A DNA stretch of 64,000 nucleotides from Setoptus koraiensis (lineage: Eukaryota; Arthropoda), in assembly GCA_048013815.1 (NCBI GenBank), contig CM106585.1, positions 4,588,001-4,652,000 of the forward strand. Direction: 5' to 3'. Position numbers and translations under genes: made by a program. Positions 56,501 through 64,000 of this stretch are shown in pieces (position 1 is the stretch's first letter; each line of letters starts with the position of its first letter). The notes under the pieces were generated by a model. The model did no database searches and had not been told where the DNA came from. It saw nothing but the letters and a program-made list of their open reading frames with translations.

Positions 56501-59500
56501 CGGTGCATGCACCAAATATGTACAATTCAGCCGCGAAAAGAGCTGTCGAAATGCGCTCTGTTTATGTCAGGGGCGATGACACGCCACTCACCTGTATATC
56601 GAGCGGTCGCCGTCGTTGTTGCCGTTGGTGCAGTTGTTGTTGCTGTTGTTGTTGTTGCCGTTGTTGTTGTTGTCGTCGTCGTCGCTGTTGTAACAAGTTA
56701 ACAACTTAATTACAATCGGCTCACATCATCCCACAATAATCACTCTTTGAGCGGCGCCGACACACGCGGAATCCGTTTTAATTGGCGGCCGAGGGCACTT
56801 GTCGCCGCCCGAGGTCGCCGCGCCGGCACTTGTGCGGACCGGCACCAACTTGCGCCGATCGGCAGCTCGGTCTCGCAACGGCCCGGTCCGTCTCGACGGT
56901 GCGATTGTCGGTGGGTCGAGCGGTCGGCTAGTCGGACCGGCTGCCCGACCGGCGACTGTGCGGGCCGGGCAGAGAGAGAAAACTCTCAGTTTCTGGGGCT
57001 GGCCCTTTGATTGGACGCGCCACCTTTGTGGCGTCTCGCGCAATCGTAAGTGCGCGCATCATCTGCCAATCACCTGTCAGGGGTGCCACTGAACAACTGA
57101 ACAACTGACCGACTGACCGGCTACGCCAACAATAATTCAATTAATGCTGCCGTTCGCGTGCGCCCGGCCCGGTCCGGCCCGGTTGTTTCAATCGGCGCCG
57201 CCTCGCGCACACAACCAAAAGCTCGCATCATCAAATTATGACGAGACGAGAGTGTGACGAGAAAACTCTGGCGTTCGTTTCTTGTGAATATCGCATGCAA
57301 CGCCGACGGATGCCAATCATATCATTTAACGCAAGTTTGCATCACTTGTGGCGCCCGGTTTATCGCGGCCCGATATCAGCGACAACGCCCCACCAGACGC
57401 GCGCATTCCCGCTTCCCGTGTGCGGCGGACAGTGGAGCGCGCAGTCAGCTGACCGGTCGCCATCGCCAGTATCACAATTCGCGAGTCTCACAATTGGAGA
57501 GTCTCGATTCGGCACGATCGGCTGTCATGATCAGCTGACGCGATCGGCTGTCACAATCAGCTGACGCAATCGGCTGTCACAATCAGCTGATCGTCCCGGT
57601 GACAGTTGCGATCAGCTGAGCGTCTCGGTGACAGTTACGCGAGCGAGCGAGCGAGCGCAAAAACAAAAAGAGCAAGAGCGACATTGCGACACTATTCCGT
57701 TACGTCATCCGAATCCGTCACGTCATTCAAATCCGTTGCGTCATTCTAATCTGTTACGTCATTCTAATTTGTTAAATCTGCATCTATTGTCCACTCGTCA
57801 GGGAGGAGCTGGCCTCGAAAATTGAACTCACCGAGGCGCGCGTACAGGTTTGGTTTCAGAACAGGCGCGCCAAGCACAGGAAACAGGACAAAACGTGCGG
57901 CCCGTCGCCGCCGCCCGACGGCGCCACTCCGCACAACCAGTCGCTCAGTGTCAGCAGTTTGATTGGGGCCGGGTCCGCGGCGGGCGCCCTGAGTCTGGCC
58001 GGCTTCGAACGTCACCACCCGCACCACGGGTCGCACCACTCGTCGTCGGCGGCGGCGGCACAGCACCACCAGCAACAGCAACAAGCGCAACAGCAGCAGC
58101 AGCATCACCAAAACGCCTATTTAACTCATCACAACAACCATTCCATAAATCACCTCAATCATCATCACAACTTGCATCATCACCAGCAGCAGCATCAGCT
58201 GGCCTCTCACAGTGGCGCCAACTCGGCCTCGTCGTCGGTGTCGTCGATTGCGTCATCGTCGTCAAACACAATCAACAACAGCAACAGCAACAACAACAAC
58301 AACAATTTGACACCGTCAACAGCGGCGGCGCACCAACAACAACAACAACAACAACAGGACCATCAGCAACAACAATTGGCCGCTAGGCACCAGTTCGACG
58401 TTATGCAAAACATGTACGCCGCCTCGCACCAAATTGCGCCCCTGTTTGCGCTGCGCCTCAGCCAGCAGCACCAGGCCGCGGTGGCGGCGGCCGCCGCAGC
58501 CGCTGCCGCGTCCGGCGCGCCCCCGACGCACCCCCTTCTGGCGGGCGGGGGCGCCATGAGCGGACACGCGGCCGTCAATCCGTTGTTGGCGGCCTTTGCG
58601 GCAACTCGCCAGCAGCAGCAACAACAACAGCAGCAGCAGCAACTGCAGCACCCGCAGCACGACAATGGCGACTACGGCACGCCCAACCAACCGCCGGGAC
58701 AAGTGCCGCACCACGGGCAGCACCCGGGCTCGTCGTCGCCGCTGTCCGTGTCGTCCGCGTCGTCGCTCACCTCAAATCAGACTCAAAACAGTGATAACAA
58801 CAACAACAACAACAACAACAATAGCCACCAGCACCACCGCGCCCACCACCACGCCCACCATCACCACAACAAACAACGATCTCAGCGGTCCAAGAACAAC
58901 CCGTCGCCCACTAACGATCCGCAACAGCAGCAGCAGCCGCGCGCTGCCAGCGCCTCGAGCCGCCAACAGCAGGCCGCCACTGAGCAGTTTGTGGCCGCCC
59001 AGGCGGTCGCCCGCCAGGCGTACGCGGCCGCGCTCAGCGCCCACCAGAGTGCCGCCGCCGCTGCCGCTGCCACGCACCTGCCCGGCGGCTACCCGGGCCT
59101 GCCGACGGGCAACATGGGCCAGGCAGGCCTGCCGCCCCATTTGGCGGCGCAACACGCCGCCAACAGCCTACTGAGCAACCCGAATGCCCCTGGGCACCTC
59201 CACTCGCACCATCACGGGCACCAGTGGGCGCCAAACCCGTTCCTGTGGCATCATCATCATCACCAACAGCAGCAGCAGCAGCATACCCTGAACCATCAGC
59301 AACAGCCGCTCATACCGCCGGGCGGCCCGCTGGCGTGCGCCGACCCGACGCCCGGCGGTCAGCAGCAGCAGCAAAGTTTGAGCGAGCAAACATTGCGCAA
59401 TCTGGCAAACGCTTGCCCTCGTCTATTCAGCTCGCACCAGGGCCCGGCGGGCGCACAGCCGCTCAATAGCGGCGCCAGCGGCCCGACGAATCTTGAGGAA

Positions 59501-60364
59501 AAAGCGTCGGGCGTTCGGTCGCCTGGCGGTCGGCACCAGCAACACAATAAATCACAGCTAAATGTGGACAGGCGCGACAGGTCTGGGTCGGCGTCGCCCG
59601 CCTCATCAGACGATTGCGACGGCTCGTCGACGCCGTCAGCGGACCAGCGCCGTCGTCACAAATACCACAACAACAACAGCAGCAACAATTTGACAGATCC
59701 CGCAACGAACGTCAACAGCAACAACAACAACAACACAGAATCGTATCAGGACAAGCTACACTCGCTGCTGGCCAGTCTGTCAGCGGCGGGCTCCTTCAAT
59801 CAGCAACAGCAACAACAACTCGGCAACAACAACAGCAAACACGAACAACATTTGGCGGTTGCGTCAGCTTTCGCCGATCAGGCCAAACTGTTTGAGGCGG
59901 ACAGGTCAGCGGTCAAGTTGTCCAGTTGCGACAAACAAAGTTGCCACGATGACGACGACGACGACGACGACGACAACCGAAGTGATACGAGCAGCCGCTC
60001 GGGTGACAGCAGCATCACCAGCGTGGCCGACAAGAGCGACCTCGAAGAAGCGGAAGAGGCGGAAGAGGCCGACGAAGAGGAGCCGCGAGAAAGGAAAAAG
60101 AAGAGGAGAAAAACAACGAAAACAGTTGCGCAACCGGCCCTCGCAATCAACCAACAATCGCTGTCGTCGTCGTCGTCGTCCAGCTCACCGCAAGCCGACA
60201 CAATCAATCATGAGCAAAAGCAACAAAACAAACAGCCGAAAAGCTCTCCCACAACGACGCCCCCCGCGTCTGCCCCCGAATCGGCCCCACTTCCGGCCTT
60301 GGCCAGTTTGAGCGAAAATGTAGATAATTTCAAGATAAACAATCTCATCAACGTGCATACATAA
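44966..60364 (+). CDS. Paired-like (PRD-class, Gln50) homeobox transcription factor
   Basis: A sequence-specific nuclear DNA-binding regulator. Coding exons 44966-45162 and 57802-60364, phase 2, give 919 aa. The first ATG after an in-frame TAG (44921-44923) is used. The homeodomain is residues 36-95: [10 protein letters not shown] opens it; then QLEELERAF and [21 protein letters not shown]; then [14 protein letters not shown], with Trp83 (HD48), Gln85 (HD50) and Asn86 (HD51). Gln50 without a paired domain places it in the paired-like group (aristaless, Phox2, Prop and Shox relatives). His at HD56, where Trp, Phe, Tyr, Gln or Cys is usual, prevents a firm orthologue call. The rest is low complexity: His/Gln, Asn and Ala runs, an Asp run and an acidic [13 protein letters not shown] stretch followed by basic RERKKKRRK, a possible second nuclear-localisation signal. 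No OAR motif was seen. The residues before the homeodomain are His rich. Confidence 0.96.
45409..45442. repeat. 10-bp tandem repeat (cggcgctgtc)
   Basis: Three perfect copies and a partial one. Confidence 0.85.
46036..46145. repeat. 20-bp minisatellite
   Basis: Five and a half units of gccgataagcaacgaaatgt. Divergence falls from left to right, with units three to five nearly identical. Confidence 0.95.
46871..46987. repeat. CAR trinucleotide array (CAA/CAG/CCA)
   Basis: Imperfect ACA-phase triplets over about 115 bp. The Thr/Ala-rich translation is not a gene. Confidence 0.8.
47396..47492. repeat. CAR trinucleotide array
   Basis: Imperfect CAACGG, CAACGA and CAGCAA units, ending in aacaggtgagc, a donor-like sequence. 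Confidence 0.8.
47761..47834. repeat. 22-bp minisatellite
   Basis: Three units of cggccagcttttctccgcgatt plus a partial fourth. Confidence 0.9.
48051..48108. repeat. 21-bp tandem repeat
   Basis: Two perfect units of aaagcgctgccaaatgctgc plus a, then a shortened third. Confidence 0.85.
49144..49184. repeat. 15-bp tandem repeat
   Basis: Two perfect copies of tcggacgctcggcag and a partial third. Confidence 0.85.
49632..49668. repeat. Perfect palindrome, 18-bp arms, 1-base spacer
   Basis: Arm 49632-49649 (tcgagtcaatagtattga) is the exact reverse complement of 49651-49668, around a single G. It lies in the homeobox intron. Confidence 0.95.
50328..50412. repeat. 17-bp minisatellite, 5 copies
   Basis: Five units of gatgcatggttacgcaa; the last has one substitution (aggcaa). 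Each contains the palindrome atgcat. Confidence 0.96.
52151..52220. repeat. 10-bp tandem repeat (cgtcgaacag)
   Basis: Seven contiguous decamers alternating gaacag and gagcag. Confidence 0.92.
52406..52505. repeat. CAR trinucleotide array
   Basis: About 100 bp of CAA, CAG, CGG and CGA triplets in the homeobox intron. Confidence 0.8.
52842..52922. repeat. CAR trinucleotide array (CCACAA type)
   Basis: Hexamer-like ccacaa/ccgcaa units over 80 bp. Confidence 0.8.
53071..53130. repeat. CAR trinucleotide array
   Basis: CAACAG/CGACAA triplets. About 120 bp later the strand sense switches to GTT (53248-53353). Confidence 0.78.
53248..53353. repeat. YTG trinucleotide array
   Basis: GTT, GTC and GCT triplets, the reverse-complement sense of the array just upstream; the pair could form a long imperfect hairpin in RNA. 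Confidence 0.78.
53531..53582. repeat. (CA)n microsatellite
   Basis: Twenty-five perfect CA units. Confidence 0.96.
54126..54187. repeat. Long inverted repeat, 28-bp arms, 6-bp spacer
   Basis: Left arm 54126-54153 and right arm 54160-54187 pair at 27 of 28 positions around gatatt. It is AT rich, each arm ending in the self-complementary word tacgta. It lies in the homeobox intron among other attcatgaat words. Confidence 0.93.
54541..54584. repeat. 10-bp tandem repeat (gccgaatcac)
   Basis: Four copies, two with gccaaatcac. Confidence 0.88.
55651..55710 (+). repeat. 10-bp tandem repeat carrying splice-donor-like motifs
   Basis: Six decamers of the form agctcaggtg; the last five form an unbroken CAGGTG/CAGGTA series, so several CAG|GTGAG matches to the donor consensus lie in a row. 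CAGGTG is also an E-box of the Snail/ZEB type. Confidence 0.9.
55854..55940. repeat. 12-bp tandem repeat (tcggcctcgaat)
   Basis: Six to seven drifting dodecamers (cggcctcgaat, cggcttcgaaa, cggcttccaat). Confidence 0.8.
56311..56385. repeat. 10-bp tandem repeat (cgcgttgcac)
   Basis: Four good copies followed by degenerating cgcggtatat/cgcatcatat units. Confidence 0.8.
56611..56690. repeat. YTG trinucleotide array
   Basis: GTT/GTC/GCC triplets over 80 bp. Confidence 0.8.
57515..57592. repeat. 26-bp minisatellite with CAGCTG boxes
   Basis: Three 26-bp units of the form cgatcggctgtca and caatcagctgacg. Each has a CAGCTG E-box. Two further related units follow to about 57640. Confidence 0.9.
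57699..57770 (+). repeat. 18-bp repeat before the homeobox acceptor
   Basis: Four exact-length units based on gttacgtcattctaatct end 31 bp before the acceptor AG. Each carries a CRE-like (T/C)ACGTCA or GCGTCA core. The last two carry TCTAAT, which fits a branch point. Confidence 0.92.
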
Positions 60365-60389
60365 CTACTACTTGACTATAGCACCCATT

Positions 60390-60395
60390 AATAAA
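60390..60395 (+). promoter_or_regulatory. Poly(A) signal of the homeobox gene
   Basis: AATAAA only 26 nt after the TAA, which would give a very short 3' untranslated region. Later sites may be used instead. Confidence 0.5.
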
Positions 60396-60440
60396 GATCC
60401 ATCGTGTACCATACATCGCCCATACATCGCCCAGTGTCAA

Positions 60441-60543
60441 GTTCGGTAATTGGTTCGGTGATTGGTTCGCTAATTATTTCTTGGTTCGGTTCGCTGATTG
60501 GTTCGGTGTTCGGTTCGCTAATTGGTTCGGTGTTCGGTTCGCC
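60441..60543. repeat. Tandem ggttcg repeat
   Basis: Units of ggttcggtgattggttcgct and shorter variants, about five to six times. Confidence 0.8.
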
Positions 60544-60691
60544 ACTTAGTTGGTGCCCCAATCAGTATCGGTGTTGGTTGGAATTGTCGCCAGTTGCTCG
60601 CGCATTCTTGGCTCGTGTGCACCTCGCCGAAGAGCCTTCGGTTCGTGGCCACTTGACTTTCGAAGTCGCGAACTGCCGCCAAAGCTGCGCT

Positions 60692-60795
60692 CGATTCGCT
60701 CGATTCCCTAGATTCGCTAGATCCGCTAGATTCGCTCGATTCGCTAGGTTCGCTCGATCCGTTCGATTCGCTAGATTCGCTAGATTCGCTCGAAT
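60692..60795. repeat. 9-bp tandem repeat (attcgctag/attcgctcg)
   Basis: About eleven nonamers alternating ctag and ctcg endings. Confidence 0.88.
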
Positions 60796-60972
60796 GGCCG
60801 CATGGCGCGTTTCCGGTGCGGAGAACGCGCCGGAGCGGCCGAGCTGACAAGTGACCTGTGAGTGTGCATGTAGTGCACGGCGCGCGAATTGGCGCGAACC
60901 AGTCAATTGCTCTGGTCGCAGCGAGCTCAATTCAAGCTCGCCGCTACCGGAGCGCCAGCGAGCTGCGCCAAA

Positions 60973-61006
60973 ATGCCAACAATCTGATGTATCAGATTGT
61001 TGGCAT
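60973..61006. repeat. Perfect palindrome, 16-bp arms, 2-base spacer
   Basis: Arm atgccaacaatctgat (60973-60988) and its exact reverse complement (60991-61006) flank gt. Confidence 0.95.
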
Positions 61007-61890
61007 CTTGAAAATGCCATTTTCTGAAGACTTGGGCAAGAATTGCCGAAAAAAATGGGCATTTTGGGCAATTGTCGCCATCGTGTTGTCGTCTGATTCT
61101 TACAATGCCAAGTGGCGAAAATGCTCAAAAATGTTGCTGCCGGCTGGCCGTTGGCCGTGCCACAATCTGGCGGCCAGATCACCTGTTGAACAGTTGATCT
61201 ATAATGGCGCGGCGACCTTGGTTATCGCCGGCAATAACTATAAATCTGGCTGACAATTAAGCGTCGTCGTTTGCCTATAAACACAACAGAGCGATAATTA
61301 CATCTGCTTGTTATATATGTTTGCTATATATGTTTGTGTGTGTGTCGAGATAAAATAACTAACTAAACTAAAGCGAGCGCTTATTTATGGCGAGCGGCAA
61401 ATTGAATCAGTCAGTGGTTAACTCTTTCGCATGGGCAAAGTTATTAAGCGAGCGAGCGCAAATTGCAATTAATAAACTATTGCGTTGCATGCTCACAACT
61501 CATTAGCTAACGACGCCAATAACCGCCGGCCGATGATGATGGGCAAACAGACTCGAGAGAGGAAAAAATTAATTTAACTCGAGCCATAACTTGAAACTTT
61601 GCGAATCAAAGTTCTGAGTTTGACTATGAGTTAAAATTTGAATTTGAATTTAAATTTAATCAGCGGCAAACAAGCGCCGAGGATTCATTTCGACTGGCGT
61701 GGTTGTCGTCTCATGGCGCAACAGCGACAGTTGTTGTCGCTGTCTTGAGACGTCTCGCAAATAAGATTTATTATAATTAACAAAACTAATCAACTTGCGC
61801 TCGCATTACACCAGCCAATTCGAGCAACAATATTCAATTGTTCCCTCAGGTGGCCGCCGGCTCACATTACCCGCCGCAGCAGCAGTGCCC

Positions 61891-61962
61891 TTCACAAAAG
61901 CATTACCCTTCATAAAAGCATTACCCTTCATAAAAGCATTACCCTTCATAAAAGCATTACCC
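61891..61962. repeat. 18-bp minisatellite, 4 copies
   Basis: Three perfect copies of ttcataaaagcattaccc, the first copy with one substitution. Confidence 0.96.
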
Positions 61963-62631
61963 GCCGTGACAGCATTACATTACGTCATTATGGCATTGAG
62001 GCATCAAGGCATCGGGGCATCGCGGCGCGGCGCGGCGCGGAGGCATCGGGGCATTATATTATATTATAGGCAGCTCTGGGGTGAGGGCGAGATGTGGCGC
62101 TCGTTATAGGACGTATTGGTGTGGCGGGCCTAATTACGGGGCAAATTCAATATTGGAAATGTCTCTGAGTCTCGCCGTGTGTCTCGCCGCTGAGCGTGAC
62201 TCAAGTTCATTCAACTGACAGCTCCAATCTGCGTCGGGCCGTCAGTTGAACAGCGACATGCAAATCGGCCGGCCCGTCGTAATGTCAATGTCTGCCTAAT
62301 GAGATAATGAGCTCTATATGAGCTCGCTCCAGCACGCAGCTAATGGCAACAGATTGCATGAACAAACAACTCAATTCACCTGTGCTCGCCACGCAACATT
62401 TCGGCAGCATCTCGCCATACGATGTCGGCGAATTTGCATCAAATCATTTGCTGCAAATGCAAATAAATCCAAATGCGACTCGTTTGGCCGCTGGCCGGCC
62501 AGCGACGCAGCCTCATGTATCATCGCGGGCCATTGTTGTTGGTATTTGGAGCACAGTTACAGTGTCTTAATTATTGGGCTGCAATTTCGCTGCTCCAATG
62601 ATGCAACAACGACGACAACTGCGCACAGAGC

Positions 62632-62667
62632 CCAATTCTTTTCGCACAATTGTGCGAAAAGAATTGG
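62632..62667. repeat. Perfect 36-bp palindrome without spacer
   Basis: The left half ccaattcttttcgcacaa meets its exact reverse complement with no loop. The flanks do not extend it. Confidence 0.97.
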
Positions 62668-62742
62668 CGAAAATAGAGCAAAATTTGATCACTGTCGCCG
62701 GCCGATTTGCCGCGTCCGGCCGGCGACGGAGGCGACCCACCG

Positions 62743-62814
62743 AGCCGGCTCTAGTGGCCCGAGCGGCTCTAGTGGCCAGAGCGGCTCTAGTGGCCAGAGC
62801 GGCTCTAGTGGCCC
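62743..62814. repeat. 18-bp minisatellite, 4 copies
   Basis: Units of gagcggctctagtggcca with ccc/cca variation, then looser gagcggc units to about 62870. Confidence 0.93.
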
Positions 62815-63050
62815 GAGCGGCTCGAACTGACCGAGCGGCCTGAGCGGCTCAAACTGACAGAGCGGCCCGGACGGCTCACAATGTCGGATGGCGCGCCAAT
62901 TCAATGGCCAGTTTGGCAAATCAATCAAAAGCATGAGCGAAATTCTTGCGAAAATTGAATATCCACATGCGTTCGTGAGCTCGCCAACGAGTGGCTTCTC
63001 ATTAGGAGAGCCGGTTGTTTCTGGCCGTGAGTGTGTGTGCGAAACCATCT

Positions 63051-63139
63051 CGTTGTTGTTGCTGTTGTTGCTGCTGTCGCTGTTGTTGTTGCTGTTGTTG
63101 CTGTTGTTGTTGCTGTTGTTGCTGTTGTTGTTGCTGTTG
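63051..63139. repeat. YTG trinucleotide array
   Basis: About thirty GTT/GCT triplets; a minus-strand reading gives only a Gln run with no gene around it. Confidence 0.88.
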
Positions 63140-63301
63140 CGGTCTCATCGGCGAGCGAGCCGACACACACAACAACAGCAGGTATAATTGCGGTAATTTG
63201 TTGTTTGTTTTTCTGCAACAACTGCCGCAACAACGGCAACAGCCTCGCCGCTTGTTGTTTGGACGGGCCGATTCTCTGGCATGTCCACAGTTGATTGGCT
63301 C

Positions 63302-63350
63302 TGTTGTTGTTGTTGTTGCTGTTGTTGTTGTTGTTGTTGCTGTTTTGCTG
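63302..63350. repeat. YTG trinucleotide array
   Basis: About fifteen GTT/GCT triplets, the same class as the array 160 bp upstream. Confidence 0.88.
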
Positions 63351-63679
63351 TAGTCTTCATTTGTTGCGCCGTTGCGCAATATTCAATATTCAATTTGAAT
63401 ATTAAATGAGCACACACAACACGAGACTAATCAACATGGATGGGCTTGCAATTATATCTAATTAACATTATGCAAACAACAACAGCTGATTGAGTGCATT
63501 AACAAATGGGCTGTTATTTGTTGGCTGTTGCCATTATGTGGCCATTATATAAATATAAATATAAATTATAAATTCTCAATCTTCTCAATCTATCTTTTTA
63601 CCTGTTCAATTGATTGCGATTGTGGTTCAGTTGTGGCATGTGCTGCTGCTGCAGCAGCGCGCATATTATCATCTTAGCA

Positions 63680-63705
63680 TCTATTATCATCACGATGATA
63701 ATAGA
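63680..63705. repeat. Perfect palindrome, 12-bp arms, 2-base spacer
   Basis: tctattatcatc and its exact reverse complement flank ac. Confidence 0.93.
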
Positions 63706-64000
63706 CGAAATTATTGAAATGGGCCGCTCAATCTCACAATTGCGATCACCAGCGCGATCACAATTGCGATCGCAAGACAGATGATTATATCTTAATTCAA
63801 TTCGATCATCTCATCGGCTCATCTGGGCCAGCTCATTTTGGCGTTAAATAACAATAATGGTGCGGTCGTAATCAGCCAGACAACAGCAGCATTACATAAC
63901 ATCATAGCGCAGCGTTGCGTAACATGAACAACAACAACAACAACAAGTGGTTGTTGTCTGGTCTAACTTAATGACAGGCACGTGATTGATTAGTTTTTAT

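Larger units (their letters stand above)
45163..57801 (+). other. 12.6-kb intron inside the homeobox
   Basis: Donor TTCACCAG|GTGAGT at 45163, acceptor CACTCGTCAG|GGAGG ending at 57801. It splits the codon for Arg at homeodomain position 31 (phase 2). It is about 100 times longer than most other introns here. No nested gene is supported: long open frames (48658-49284 and 48685-49287 on opposite strands, 55021-55671) overlap on both strands and lack domains. It contains minisatellites, CAR/YTG arrays, palindromes and donor-like repeats, and is a plausible home for enhancers. Confidence 0.92.
60365..64000. other. Region downstream of the homeobox gene
   Basis: No gene is supported. Contents: AATAAA at 60390-60395, low-period repeats at 60441-60543 and 60692-60795, palindromes at 60973-61006, 62632-62667 and 63680-63705, minisatellites at 61891-61962 and 62743-62814, and GTT arrays at 63051-63139 and 63302-63350. 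Confidence 0.6.

Overview
The window looks like arthropod nuclear DNA, most likely from a mite or other chelicerate. The supported genes are eukaryotic, and nearly every intron is a short GT-AG intron (108-126 bp, one of 489 bp). They include an otopetrin proton channel, an ionotropic-receptor type glutamate-receptor relative and a paired-like homeobox gene. CpG is not visibly depleted, and coding low-complexity runs are Gln/Asn/His/Ser rich. The species assignment is inference; no rRNA, tRNA or organellar sequence was seen to fix it.

Layout. Positions 1-22,950 hold no convincing intact gene. They contain a decayed LIM-domain fragment resembling PINCH (950-1223), an unidentified AT-richer coding-like fragment (8749-9091) and many simple repeats. 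Positions 22,952-33,136 are a compact gene cluster: otopetrin (+, 3 exons, 1491 aa), an ionotropic receptor (+, 3 exons, 549 aa), a small secreted protein with a cationic tail (+, 105 aa) and, tail to tail with it, a two-exon coiled-coil protein (-, 257 aa). A further candidate terminal exon on the minus strand lies at 33,841-34,135. Positions 34.2-44.9 kb are gene-poor and rich in minisatellites.

The homeobox gene spans 44,966-60,364. Its small first coding exon carries the N-terminal half of the homeodomain. A 12.6-kb intron follows, and one large exon encodes the rest of the homeodomain and a long low-complexity tail. Positions 60.4-64.0 kb are non-coding with more repeats and perfect palindromes.

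Functionally, otopetrin and the ionotropic receptor are both membrane sensory or ion-channel families (acid sensing, chemosensation). The homeobox gene is a developmental regulator whose large intron is a natural place for enhancers. Nothing in the sequence ties these genes into one pathway. Notable non-gene structure includes many short minisatellites with unrelated units, several perfect or near-perfect palindromes with almost no spacer, an 18-bp repeat carrying CRE-like and branch-point-like motifs just before the homeobox acceptor, and a tandem array of splice-donor-like decamers inside the same intron.
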